A stretch of 64,000 bases of DNA, taken from assembly GCF_000182925.2 (NCBI RefSeq), contig NC_026503.1, forward strand, positions 3,348,001-3,412,000, read 5' to 3'. This document shows positions 10,984 to 22,227 of this stretch, piece after piece. The position numbers and the translations under genes were made by a program. The DNA is from Neurospora crassa OR74A. Its lineage: Eukaryota > Ascomycota > Sordariomycetes > Sordariales > Sordariaceae. The notes beneath the pieces were generated by a model. The model saw only the letters and a program-made list of their open reading frames with translations. It had not been told where the DNA came from and did no database searches. Every line of letters begins with the position of its first letter. Within the stretch, counting starts at the first letter, position 1.

Positions 10984-11978
10984 ATGGCGGAACCGTCAGT
11001 CATCAATGTCGAGTACAAGGGCCGACTGGCCATCATCACCATCAACAACGAAAAGAAACTCAATGCCCTCACCCAGATGCAATACTACGATCTGGCTCAA
11101 CGGCTACGCGAGGTCGCGACCCACGACGAGGTCTACATTACCCTGATCATTGGCACCGGCCGTTACTTTTCTGCGTAAGCCAAGCTTTAGTTTACTTCCC
11201 ATTAACCTCTTTCCCCTGACCGCCACAACCGGCACTATGTAACACAGCATCAAGTCCCCCCCAAGTATCATCCATTTTGTCACTTTTCATAATCTAACAA
11301 CCAACTAATATGCATGTCCCCATACATAGTGGTGCCGACGTCTCCATCTCCAGATCGAACGTCGCCCCCTCCGAAGGCCTCTCCTCTCAAGACGCCATCC
11401 ACAACCACTGGCTCCGCAACTTCGTCGCCAACAACCTCAACATCACCCAGGCCTTTTATACGCACCCCAAGATTCTGATCGTCGGTCTCAATGGGCCCGT
11501 CATCGGCCTCTCCGCCGCTTTGGTTTCCTTCGCCGACTTCATCTACTGCGTCCCCTCCACTTTCCTGCTCACCCCCTTCTCCTCGCTCGGTCTAGTAACC
11601 GAAGGAGGCGCCTCCCGCGGTCTTGTCCAGCGATTGGGTCTACCCAAGGCTAACGAGGCGCTGATTATGAGTAAGAAAATTACAAAGGAGGAGCTGGTGC
11701 AGACCGGGTTTGTGACCAAGTGCTTTGAGGAGGTCGGAAAGGGAGAGACGGAAAAGTTTAAGGGGTTGGTGTTAAAGGAAATTGAGGAAAGGTTGGGCGA
11801 TCATTTGGTCGGAGATAGTTTGTTAGGGATCAAGAGCCTGATTAGAAGGCCCGAGAGGGATGTGTATGATGCGCAGAATGTGGCGGAGGTGATGGCGGGG
11901 TTGGACAGGTTTGTTAGTGGAGTGCCGCAGGGGGAGTTTGAGAAAATTGCGAGCGGGAAGAAGAGGCATAAGCTTTAA
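10984..11978 (+). CDS. Peroxisomal delta3,delta2-enoyl-CoA isomerase (Eci1-like)
   Basis: Two exons, 10984-11174 and 11330-11978, joined across a 155-bp intron (GTAAGC donor, CTAAT branch region, CATAG acceptor), encode 279 aa. The crotonase fold is evident: AIITINNEKKLNALT near the N-terminus, the oxyanion-hole strand FSAGADVS formed exactly across the splice site, and GLNGPVIGLSAALVSFADF. Glu155 in LVTEGGASRG sits where the catalytic glutamate of yeast Eci1 lies. The protein ends in HKL, a PTS1-like tripeptide (yeast Eci1 ends in HRL), so import into peroxisomes is expected. The enzyme moves double bonds of unsaturated acyl-CoAs to the trans-2 position for beta-oxidation. The ATG has good context (GCCATGGCG). 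The gene converges on the PQ-loop gene, with 218 bp between stop codons. Confidence 0.93.
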
Positions 11979-12196
11979 AAGGGGGGGATTGTGTAGGCTC
12001 GTGAGTGGAAAAGAGGATGATGAGGGAATTGGTTGTATATCTCATTTTGCAACAATGTAAGAGCCTTGATCCAAGTTGTATGATCCAGAACGTCATCCTA
12101 AACGCCCATATATGCCCGCCCATTTCCCGTTTTGCCTTTCGCCATACATCCGTCAACCATTTTTTGAAACCCATACATGTGAAGCACTTACCTCGC

Positions 12197-13875
12197 TCAT
12201 AGCTTCCCACTCTCACTTCCACCCGCACCCACAGACGCACCTCCCCTCACCCCGGCATCCCTCTCCGCCCTCCTCCTCCTACCTCTCATCTCAGCCTCAT
12301 CCAATTTGCTTCTCTCATCATCACTATCCCACCCCCTCCCATCACTTTCTTGGCCCTGCTCAACCCCTGCCTGCCCATCCTCACTGACCGTTCCACTCCT
12401 CTCACTAATCACACTACACCCATCACTCCCACTCCCACTTTCACTATCCCACTCACTATCATCCTCATCATCACTCCAAACCTCCTCGTTACTATACAGA
12501 AAGAATTGTATAAAAATCGCCGCATCCAACAACAATGTTCCCGCGCTGCCCGCCAACCAACTCATGTTGATCAGCACATAGCGCCAGTAAATCTGTCCTG
12601 GCTCTCCATCCTCGCAATCGCCCGGGCCGGCAGCGCATTCCGACGATCCGTCGTAGGCCAAGATGGACAAGACATAGGTCAAGTTGCCCAGGCAGGCAAA
12701 CAAGAAGAAGAGCATGGAGACACCCTCGGTGGACTTGCGCCGGAAGTTGAGAAGTAGCTGGGGAAGTCGAGACCCGAGGTAGAGGATGGCGGAGAGGTAG
12801 CCGTAGATTTGACCCCAAAAGGAGAACTCGACTCCTGTTTTGGGGAGGCCGCCGTCCTGGGGATCGGAAGATGGAGGAGGAAGTTCATATGATGGTTGTT
12901 GTGGGTAATACTCCCGAGACAGAAACCAACCCATGACGCCGGCTGCGCAAACCATGAGGATGGCCATGAGGTTGAACAGGAAGGATTGCAGCTTTGTGGG
13001 ACCGGCAGCAGCAGGTCGTGCACGGTTGTTGCCGTTGCGCCCGCGCGGTTGCTGCAGTATTTCGGCTTCAAGGTCGGCGTCGTCAACAAGGGGGACCGCG
13101 GGCGAGAGATGCGACCAGCTGGACCTGCGGCCTTCGCCGGTACCGTCGTAGGGGTAGAGATCGCCGCCGCCGCCGCCGCCGCTGACTCTGAGGTGGTGGC
13201 CGTGACCGGTATGTCCGTTGTTGTGGTGGTGGGGAGTCAAGGTAGTGCTGGTGATAGTGCTCGCGGATGAGGATGACACGCCTGCTGCATTTCCTCTTTC
13301 TCTTGCTCCTCCCAGCAAAGCGGTACGTTCATCCGGTCCCGATTCCAAATCTTCTCCTACCCTTCTTCTTCCTTCATCGCTCGACGTCCCCCGACTACCA
13401 TCAACCCTCCCCTTACCCTTGTTCTTTCCGCGTCTACTCCCCATATCACGCTCTGAAGCAGCTTCACTGTCGTCGGAGTCAATGGCAATGGTGGGGACCA
13501 CTTCATCCCGCCAGGTAAATCCCCGGTAATAGAAACATTGCGCCAAAAGCACCACGTCGGCAATGGTGTAATAAATGGCCAAGATGAGCATGGTCGGCAG
13601 GACCCCTTGCAATACGGCCCCCAAGATGTTGAAGACATCGCCCGTTAGCCAGATGATGATGAATTGGATGGAGAGCCCGTCGGCGGATGAGCGGCGGAAG
13701 TTTTCGATGATTTGCGGGGAGAAGACGACGACCCAGCATGCTATTGATACGGAGCTGTTGAGAGGGTTTAGTAAGATGGAGAAGGTGAAGTTAATTGGGA
13801 GTGGAATGAGACCTACCCGAGGATCCCCGATATGGCCTCGACGTCGAGGTTGAGGAGTTCGGTCGGGGGCGCCAT
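12197..13875 (-). CDS. PQ-loop repeat protein, vacuolar cationic amino-acid transporter family (Ypq/PQLC2-like)
   Basis: Exons 13817-13875 and 12197-13754, with a 62-bp intron (GTAGGT donor, CTAAAC branch region, AACAG acceptor), give 538 aa. Two PQ motifs are present: SPQIIENFRRSS (about residue 33) and SRLPQLLLNFRRKS (about residue 349), each within a set of membrane helices, seven in all as in the family. Yeast Ypq1-3 and animal PQLC2/LAAT-1 export lysine and arginine from vacuoles or lysosomes. Between the two PQ halves lies a long non-membrane insertion (about residues 95-290) with acidic, Arg/Gly, Ser and poly-Gly patches, and the C-terminal tail is acidic (DDEDDSEWDSESGSGSDG). These low-complexity parts make the protein much longer than the roughly 300-residue yeast forms. 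The short first exon encodes the N-terminus (MAPPTELLNLDVEAISGILG). Confidence 0.9.
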
Positions 13876-15364
13876 GGTGGCTGCTGTTGTCCGTAGGACC
13901 GCGTGTAATGCTGTCTCACTGTTTTGTGCAACCGTCTCTTGATAGGTACAGGTTGAGAATACTTGTGGGTTTAAGCGTGAGGAAGGATGCGATGGTTGAA
14001 TGAAAGCGTTTTTGTTGATGCGCTTTACTCTCCCGCCTTATCGATTGAGTTGTTTGCCCCCAAGATTCGTTGGAACTTGGATGCCCAGTTCACCTCGCTC
14101 TTTGTTGTTGTGTCCTTGTTTTGTGGGTTTGGTAGACAGGAGATACGTCACTTCAATTGAGAGCCGCCCTGAGGATTCATGAGCGGTCGGTCAAAGAGTT
14201 ACAGAGTACACACTGAAGTGAGGCTCAAGATAACGATGCAAAATGCAAAGTCAACAAAAAAGGCTGAACAAAGGAAAGAGTCGACCTGATTACAATCCGA
14301 TTCGAGTCATACATGGTGAAAAGTCTGATGGTCGCATGACTAGTTTTAAATCCTTTGCCTCTTCATCCGCAAACCGGTTCCCCCAAGACCCAAGGTTGAC
14401 CCGCCTGGCTGCAAGATACGTGTAATGCATCCTCGGCGGCGGCAAAAGAGCCCTTAAAAGCATGCACGTCTCAGGCGGCTCAAGCGTCCCGGGCTGTAGG
14501 TGGATCTTGTGGGGTACGTCAACCGCTAGGTGAAACCCTAGTACAACAACATCCAACAACAGCATGAGAACCCTTCGAGGGAAACCTGGGTTTCTGGATA
14601 GACCGAAAACAGACTGTTGGTTTGGAACTCTTCCTTTTGCCTGGTGGGTTTAAGAAGTCATGGTGGACTGGAAAAAAATAATGTGGCATGTCCTAATCAT
14701 TGCTCTAACATTCCAGTGTTTCATCCCAAAAATTACCTCTACTTCTTGAACGATCCGTGTTGAAGATACCTGTACTGAAGATAACGAAATTGAAGTGTTC
14801 GGTTTAGGATGTTGTGTTTGTTCAGAAACTGCCCAATCTAATAATTTATCATGTGGTGGTGTTACATTTATCCAAAGTTGAGATTTGGGCATTTGCATTG
14901 ATTCGTCTCAGAGCTCCTATTGGCTCCCTCGCAGGCCTTGTATCCTTTCCAAGTCAACATCGCCTTCGCTCTTTCGGAATCTGGCACACAAGAAATGCCA
15001 GGGAAGGGCACAGAAACGAAGAGGAACTAAAAATTGGGATGGAAAAGAAAAAGAAAAAAAATGAGAGGGATTCTTATATAGCCCTATTCTCAGACCCGGG
15101 GTTTACCATGAACCTGTACTAACACGATTGAACAGGGTGCGAGTACCGGCGACCTCCGGTGTTGAGAATACTGGACATTGTAGATATTGTAGATCTTGAA
15201 GAGGTATCAAGTGTGTTCAAGAAATACAATGCCATTGTGTGTGCAAGCCTGCTTTTTTCCATTTCCGTTGAGGCCATGATTATCAACAACCCAAAAATCT
15301 ATACATGCATGATATACCCAGAGTACTACAAACCAGTCCAACAACCACGACAACCAGAGCCCTA
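13876..15364. other. Intergenic region, no supported gene
   Basis: Contains the promoter side of the PQ-loop gene and the 3' side of Sas10. Small frames at 14290-14565 (minus) and 14814-15122 (plus) lack domains, splice signals or coherent composition. An A-rich run lies near 15045-15062. Confidence 0.55.
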
Positions 15365-17306
15365 TCAAGAAAGCTTGATACTCTTGACCAAGCCGGTCTT
15401 GATACCCGACAGTTCTCCCTGGTACCCGCCCTTGCCCTCGCCGCCCTTGTACACGGCCTTGACGCTCTTGAGCTTCTTCTGCTTCTCCGCGTACTTCATC
15501 CTCTTCTTGACACGCGGGTTGCGGTTCTCCTTCTTGCGATGCGGCGTGAGGCCCTTGTTCTTCTGGATCTGGTAGTTGATTTGGCGCTTGCCGTCGGGGC
15601 CGATCGTCGTCTCCTCCACGACCCGGGCGCCCTTGGCAGCCGCCAAAGCCTCGTACTTGGCCGCCTTGTCCTCCTTCTTCTTGGCCGCGTTGTGCGCCAC
15701 CATGTCGTAGTACTCGTCCTCCTCTCCGCGCACCTGCTTGGCAACGGCCTTGTCCTCGTCGTCGCTGTCGCCCTCGCCCAGCACGGCGCCGTGCTTGCTG
15801 TCTTTCTTGCCGCGCTTCTCGGCCTCGGCGTTGAGCCGTGCTTGCCTGTCTCTCTGCGCAAAAGTCAGTATATGACAACACGGCATGTTTTTTAGGCAAT
15901 GGCCGACTTACAAATCTCTCACGGTAGGGAAGATCGTCATCACCACCGGCGTTGCGACCCGCATCCGCACGCTTGGCGGACTTGGACACAATCTGGGAGG
16001 TGTAGAATTTGAGACTCTTCTTGCGAGCAGCCTTCTCCTTGGCCACGTGAGCTTCAAGGATCTCCTCGTCACCAAAGTCGGAGCGCTCATCGTCATCGCG
16101 CTTGTCGACCTTGACAGACTTCTTGCTGGCCTTGGTTGCCGTCTTGGTGGTTTCAAGCAAACTGGAGAGATCGGCAAGAGACTGCTCGACAGCCCTGGCC
16201 TTCTTGGCCTTCTCGGCCTCCTTCTTCGCCTTGGCCTTGAGCTCAGCCTTGGATTCGCGCTTGCTCTTCTTGAGCATCTTCTTGAAGTCCTCCATATCGT
16301 CGTCAGACAGGTCATCATACTCGCCCTCATCTTCGGGTGGCGAAAGCATGCCGCTGGTCGAGGAGACGCTCTTGAGCGGCTTGAGTTCCTTGACCTTAAG
16401 CCAGGCCTCGCGACAGCTCATTAACGTGCCCATAACCTCGTGGTCCCTGAGTTCCGTAGGGCTGATCGTCTTGGACACACCTTGGCTGTCTCTTGCTGGC
16501 GAAGTCAGGATAGCGAAATAACTGGCGAGTGAAGCGATGTAACACCCAAGAGTCCAGAACTTGACCATCTCCAGAGACTTGGCAGGCTTGCCCTCGGCCT
16601 CTTTTTGAAGAGTTGTGAGAATCGGCTGCAGCTCCCTAAACTCCTGCGCCAGGTAGTCAAACTCGGGATATCGGCTCTGTAGAAGCTTGTATCTTTCTTC
16701 CGGCCCCATGTCCTCTGTGACTTCGATCTCGTTGAGTTTCTCGGTAATGACATCCTCCTCTCCCTCGGCCTCCTCCTTGGTTCCTAGCCATTCGCTCTCG
16801 TCAAACGCGAAATCGGCCTCGGACATTTTGGCCAACTTCTTGGCCTGGAGCCTCTTTGCCTCAGCCTCTTCCTCCAAGGCATCGGCCTCGGTCTCGATCT
16901 GGTCGGCATTGTAGTAGTCCTTTCTGGAGGAACCCCACCATCCTTCGTCACCTTCTTCCTCCTCTTCACCACCCATCTCTTCGTCGGAAAGTACTGTTGT
17001 CTTGACCTTCTTGCCCTTCGCGGGCGCGGCGTCTTCGTGTTCGCTCTCCTCATCGGATTCGTCCTCCTCGAAAACCTCCTCGTCAGAAGCCTCTAGGAAC
17101 TCCTCCTCCTTGTCTTGGCGCCTGCGCTTGGATTGTCTGCCATCATCGCTGTCGTCAAAGTCGATGCGATCCTGGTTCTCCCAGTATTCGTCTTCGGAGT
17201 TGGCGACATCTTTGTAAGTCTTAACGGTAAGGCGGGCGTCCTTGGCATCGACCTCGCGAGGCTCGGCGGGACCGGTCGGTCTCGGGGCTTTTCTCTTCTT
17301 CGCCAT
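15365..17306 (-). CDS. SAS10: Sas10/Utp3 U3 snoRNP (SSU processome) protein
   Basis: Exons 15912-17306 and 15365-15853 with a 58-bp phase-0 intron (GTAAGT donor, CTGAC branch, GCGCAG acceptor) give 627 aa. The N-terminal third is highly acidic (SDEDEYWENQDRIDFDDSDD and Glu runs). The Sas10/Utp3/C1D domain lies at about residues 215-270 (RELQPILTTLQKEAEG, then EMVKFWTLGCYIASLASYFA). The C-terminal Sas10 domain carries INYQIQKNKGLTPHRKKENR and NPRVKKRMKYAEKQKKLKS and ends in GIKTGLVKSIKLS, matching the conserved tail of the family. Utp3 is an essential component for 18S rRNA processing in the nucleolus. Lys/Ala-rich stretches around residues 345-375 look like coiled coil. Reading through the intron gives a long arginine-rich frame that does not match the family, which supports the splice. 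Divergent from the KDSR gene. Confidence 0.95.
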
Positions 17307-17984
17307 TTTTGCGTTTGTGTCGCGGTTATCTATTCAGGCGTGTTGGATGGAGTTTGGCGCGACTGAGAAACGTTGACGTGAAGACGCTGCCAAAAGGCAC
17401 TTGGAGATGCTCGTTGAATGGGCTGGTGGGTTCGTTCGCTAGGCGGGCAACAAATGTTGAAGCGGCAGAATTTTTTTGCTCTTGTCAATTTGCGATCCAT
17501 TCTCAGCGGAACCTCGACCGCCCAGCTCCACTCTCATGCAGGCTGCCTAACCCCACAATTGAAGATGCTCCACAGTTACATCTGAAATGGTCAAAGCTTC
17601 CATCCCGTCCTCAGGGTCGACGGGAAGCTCCAAGATGCCCCCCAGGCCTGCCAGATTTACGTTGACATGACCTCAATGGGTTCAGTTATGACAGTAGAGA
17701 AAACCGCTTCTGAAGACTCGAAAACGCAAACTCCAGCAAATGGTTCCAGAAACCTCATTTTCCTACGGAGTGCGAAGAAATCGGTCGAATCATCACCCAT
17801 CAACAAGTCACTTACAGACAGGGGTGTAAGCTCCAGTACGACGGGAACTGCTGACAGCATCCACTAAATTTACGCCGTAGAGGTACTCGTTCGTACTCTA
17901 GACGTATACAGAATAGCTTAGGCGCCGCCGCGTCAACAATTCCACTTTCCTCGAGCCCGATCTTCTTTCACGATCCAAGGAAGG
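17307..17984. promoter_or_regulatory. Shared intergenic region between SAS10 and KDSR genes
   Basis: A 678-bp gap between two divergently transcribed genes, expected to carry both promoters. No specific site was identified; a small ORF at 17667-17867 lacks support. Confidence 0.5.
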
Positions 17985-19143
17985 ATGAACCATTATCTCT
18001 TCTCAGAGTCGCTGATGGAACAATTGAAAACCCTCAGCACCTCCTGGTCTCTCCCAGTTGCAGCCGTCGTCGCGGCCATTGGCATATTTGCTACAATGGG
18101 TCTCTTCAGCTCCAAAAACCACATGCCAGTCGAGGGCCGGGTATGCGCCCCGAAGCCTCACCCGACCTGACCCGACCTCCAAACAACACTAACTCAACCC
18201 CTGTTACCAGACCGTCCTCCTAACCGGCGCCTCCGAAGGCATGGGCCGCTCAGCGGCCATCCAACTTTCGCAAAAGGGCGCCAATGTCATCCTCGTCTCG
18301 CGCAACGTCGGGCGCCTTGAAGAAGCCCTCGTCGACGTCCGCGCCGCCGCCAAGAACCCGTCCACACAACGCTTCACTTACATCTCAGCCGACGTTTCCG
18401 AGCACGACTACGCCGCCGCGGTCCTCGCCGAAGCTATCGCCTGGAATGGCGGGCGCTCCCCGGACATCGTCTGGTGCGTGGCCGGCATGTCGACGCCTCT
18501 GCTGTGGACCGACGATGGCAGCATGGCGGCCGCACGCCGCAACATGGACGTCAACTACTTTGGGTCGGCGGAGATGTCGCGGGCGATTTTGAGGGAGTGG
18601 CTGGCACCCGAAAACAGCACGGGACCCAACGGAGAGCCGAAGCACTTGGTATTTACCGCGTCAATGTTGGCGCTTTTTGCGATTTTGGGCTATGGCCCGT
18701 ACACCCCAACCAAATGGGCGCTGAGAGGACTGGCGGATACCCTGGCGATGGAGGTCAATTACTACCCAGATAACCCGGTCAAGGTGCACATTGTGTATCC
18801 CGGCACGATTGTATCACCGGGCTACGAGAGGGAAAATCAGACGAAGCCGGACATCACGGTGGAGCTGGAAAAGGACGAGCCAGCGGAAAGCCCGGATACG
18901 GTAGCAAGGAGGGCGATTGCCGGGCTGGAGGCTGGCAAGTATTTTGTCGATGTGTCATTCCTGGGAAGGCTGATGCAGTGCGGGATCATGGGCGGGTCGC
19001 CGAGGAACAACTGGGTGCTGGACACGTTGATGGGGTGGCTCATACCGATCATCTACTTCTTCGTGTTGAGGGGGATGAACTCAACGATTGTGAAGTGGGC
19101 GAGGGAAAAGGGGCATCCTTTTACGCATCCCAAGAAGAAGTGA
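17985..19143 (+). CDS. 3-ketodihydrosphingosine reductase (Tsc10/KDSR-like)
   Basis: Exons 17985-18140 and 18211-19143 with a 70-bp intron (GTATGC donor, CTAAC branch, ACCAG acceptor) give 362 aa. The order is an N-terminal membrane segment (SLPVAAVVAAIGIFATMGLF), then the Rossmann fold with TVLLTGASEGMG (residues 53-64), NADP-type SRNVGRLEE after beta-2, DIVWCVAG, Ser203 in VFTASMLAL, and the catalytic pair Tyr216/Lys220 in YGPYTPTKWALRG. A C-terminal hydrophobic segment (LMGWLIPIIYFFVLRGM) and a lysine-rich end (HPKKK) follow. The family reduces 3-ketodihydrosphingosine with NADPH in the second step of sphingolipid synthesis, at the cytosolic face of the ER. The lysine end resembles, but does not exactly match, the KKxx retrieval rule. 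An alternative start is the Met 10 codons downstream. Confidence 0.92.
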
Positions 19144-20324
19144 TGCGATGGTTGGATCTGTTCTTTTGTATGGATGTGTATATGATATCTATGAACATAA
19201 AAATACTGTAATAACTTTGTTGTTGTAATAGACCGATATCAGCCTCAAGACAACCTGGACAAGTCCCCCGTCTCCTTTGTGAGACACTCACCTTGAAGTC
19301 AAAGCACTACGTCTTCACCGCGATCCGGATGCGTTTTGACACCAAGAATGAGCAATCCATGCTTAGTTGGGTGACAACGACTTTATACCCTGCTTGTGTT
19401 GTCCAGCAATAAGTGTATATTCCGACGTCAAGATGTTTGGAGCACCACTTGGTGAGTGCGGAGACAGAAAGATGACTACCTGCTAAACCCATGGTATGCC
19501 CCTGTTGCAGACTGTATGAATCTTCTGGCAGAACCTGCTCTTACTGTATACTAGACTTACGGATTGTATCGATGGAATGTGTGAGCTTCGGTTCAGAGCT
19601 TTTGACCTTCGCCAGTATACATGTGGATAGGTATCAGTCGGTGAACTACATTAGCTCGGAACTCCATCCATTCCCCACGTCCCGTTTCTACGATTATCGG
19701 GCCAGCACCGTGAACAGACATGCATCATATCAATACTATAGTCATCATTCCCACCCCATCTGGACTCTCTAATACGCTCCATTTCTAGACTTTGGGGGAA
19801 ACATTGATATTTCCTACACCGGGCGATTTACTCCACTTTTTTTGATGGCACTTCCGTTGACCATCTACGAGGATCGCGGCGGGAGGGGCAGAAGGCACGG
19901 ATAACATTTCAGGATTGGACCATTTTCTTCGTTGTCAGTGTTTTGTGGCTTGTGCGCCCTGACATAGCAGGTGGGCGTCTGTGCACAGTTGCACAAAGTC
20001 GAGTGATGGACACTGGCTCGCAGTTGCCGCCACCTCTTGGCTGCTGGTTGCCTGCCGGTGACTGTCCGCCAGCTAAAATGTCGCGTCCGTCGAGCGGTGT
20101 CCCGCCGATCCAGCCGTTCCTTGGACACCCGCACACTTCTATCCTCTCCTCCCCAAACTTGTCGCCCGACCTTTGGAACACCAGCTGATGACAGCTGCTC
20201 AACACCAACTCACCCTACCAAGCGCCATTACCAGCCCATACAGCGACGACCAGCTCGCGACACCTGGTAACCGCCTGTCATTGCTGCCAACTGGTACCAG
20301 CAACCCGGTCCCCAGCGGACGAGT
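19144..20324. other. Intergenic region upstream of the Q-rich gene
   Basis: No supported gene. The segment just before 20325 is GC-rich and free of stops for a while in several frames, as expected of a long 5' leader of the downstream gene; an upstream exon cannot be excluded. Confidence 0.5.
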
Positions 20325-22227
20325 ATGAAACCATCGCCAATCCGCCCTGTCGCTGGCCCCGGATCCGGTGTCCAGCGCGGTGCTGTCGGTCAGGTTCCCG
20401 GAGCTGTCGGCCAGGTCCAGGTCGGCTCCGTGGGACTTCAGGCCGGCTCTGCCCCCGGCCAAGGCCAAGTCCCAGCCTCGCGACTGACTCCGGGCCCCGG
20501 CCCAACCAAAGTGACCAAGCCGACCACCCCGGCACGTTCTCGCACTGGCGCCAGTCCTCACTCGCTGGTTCGAAACAGCCAACTTGTCCAGCAGCTGGCT
20601 GCTCACGAAGCTCAGCTCCAGCAGTTCCAACAGCAACAGCAGCTGCAACAACAGCAACAACAACAACAACACCAACAGCACCAACAACAACAACAAAATC
20701 TGGCTACCAACTTGAGCCCCGACCAGGACCCTAACCACGTTAACCAGATCCATCCCCAACTTCAGGCCCAGCTTCAGCTCCAGCATCAGCAGGCTCAGGA
20801 GCACGACCTCCACAGCCATCACCTGCAACAGCATCAGCCAGATCAAACCCAGGATCATCTTCAGCATCAACAGGAGCAACATCAGGAGCCTGATATTGAC
20901 CAGGATTCCCTTAAACCAGACCCGTCCGCCTACGACGACCCTACGGCCAGGATGGGCACTGAAGAGTATGCGGCCGCAGCTGCTGCTGCCGTCATGGAGA
21001 CGGGTCTTGGTCAACCCGGCTCCCTGAATGATGGCACTGGCGAGCCGGATGTTGACGCCGAGATGGAGGACCAAGATGCCTCTGCCGCTGCGAACTCGGG
21101 ACTCGGCGGCCATGTTGACCTTAGTGGTGCCGGCATGCTAGGTAACCCAGGTGCCCCTGGTGGTGTGCCTCAACCCTCTCCCCAGGACCACTCTCAACAT
21201 CAACAACACCAGCACCAGCAGCAGCAACATCAACACCATCAGCAACAACAGCAGCAGCAGCATCAACAGCAACAGCAGCATCAACAGCAACAGCAGCAGG
21301 CCGATATGCTTCAGGGCCTTGGACAGCCCCAGGCCCATCCTCATCAACATCAGCACCAACCCCCTGTTGCCCCCATGGGCCAGCCCCAGCAGATGCAGCC
21401 GTCCCCTCATCAGCACCCAATGGACCCTCAGCTATCCAAGAGCACGGAGGATATGGCTCATGAATCCGGTTATGGCCAGCTAAACGTCGAGAGTGCTCTT
21501 GCCAAGAGATTGGCTCGTGAGCCGGGTCATCGTCTTGCCCAGCAGAGGCGCCCTGAGCAAGTGCTGAACTTGGCACGTAGAAGCAATGTTGAAGCTCTGT
21601 TCGCTCACATTGCTGGTGAGCCGGCTCGCGTCCCTTGTAAGAATTGCCACAAGGGCCACGGTCCATGGACCAGCTGTATTGTGGTGGACGGCCAGATGTG
21701 CGGCAGCTGTGCCAATTGCTGGTTTAATGCCAGTGGTGCCAGATGCAGTTTTCACGGTAAGCTTTCCTCAGATGCTTGCAAATGCGACGATGAGCTACAA
21801 TGCTAACATCACGGTCTCAGAAACGCGCAACCCCCAAAATTCTCAACAGCAGCAGCACAATGCGGCGATCCTGCCGAACGGGGCGAACGGTGGAATTAAT
21901 ATTTCAGCTGACCCCAATGCCTTTAGGTTTGGCACTCCTCACCCGCTTGGTACTCATGCTGCCCTTGCTGCTCCTGCTCCCGTGAGTGCTATCGCTCCAG
22001 CAGCTCCCTCGATGAGCAACCCAATGCTTCAGCACATGTTGAATCGGGCCCTGTCCGAGGTACGGAGCGCTGACAAGGCTACCCGGCAACTGATTCTCAT
22101 GGAATGCGCTGCCAAAAAACTGGCGTTGAAGATGGTCGATTATGAGGAGCTTATTAGCTCCCAGGAGCAGTCAGGGAACGCCGGAGGACCTGGCCAGCAG
22201 GGCTTGGGTGAAGATGCGGGTGCATAG
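20325..22227 (+). CDS. Glutamine-rich protein with a DUF3716-like Cys module
   Basis: Exons 20325-21756 and 21821-22227 with a 64-bp intron (GTAAGC donor, GCTAAC branch, TCTCAG acceptor) give 612 aa. The N-terminal 75 residues are Pro/Gly/Val-rich; two polyglutamine blocks follow (about residues 100-125 and 290-325), with Gln/His-rich sequence between. A compact Cys module begins near residue 434 (PCKNCHKGHGPWTSC) and continues MCGSCANCWFNASGARCSFH; the C-x2-C, C-x2-C and final C spacing resembles DUF3716, a fungal family of unknown role. After the splice comes another Asn/Gln-rich linker and a C-terminal helix (SEVRSADKATRQLILMECAA). The architecture is that of a transcription or chromatin cofactor with disordered arms, but this is inference. 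Start taken at the first ATG of the open frame. Confidence 0.82.
20626..20697 (+). repeat. CAA/CAG repeat encoding polyglutamine (block 1)
   Basis: Mixed CAA and CAG codons with occasional CAC and CTG. Mixed codons suggest selection or age rather than a recent pure expansion. Confidence 0.85.
21190..21299 (+). repeat. CAA/CAG/CAT repeat encoding Gln/His tract (block 2)
   Basis: Second glutamine-rich block in the same gene, interspersed with His codons (CAT, CAC). Confidence 0.85.

Noticed and set aside
15305-15895. 196-codon plus-strand Leu/Val-rich frame
   Set aside because: Antisense of the Sas10 C-terminal domain; apparent hydrophobicity comes from Lys/Glu/Gln codons on the other strand.
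20199-21113. 304-codon minus-strand Leu-rich frame
   Set aside because: Antisense shadow of the polyglutamine gene; the Leu runs are reverse-complement CAG/CAA repeats.
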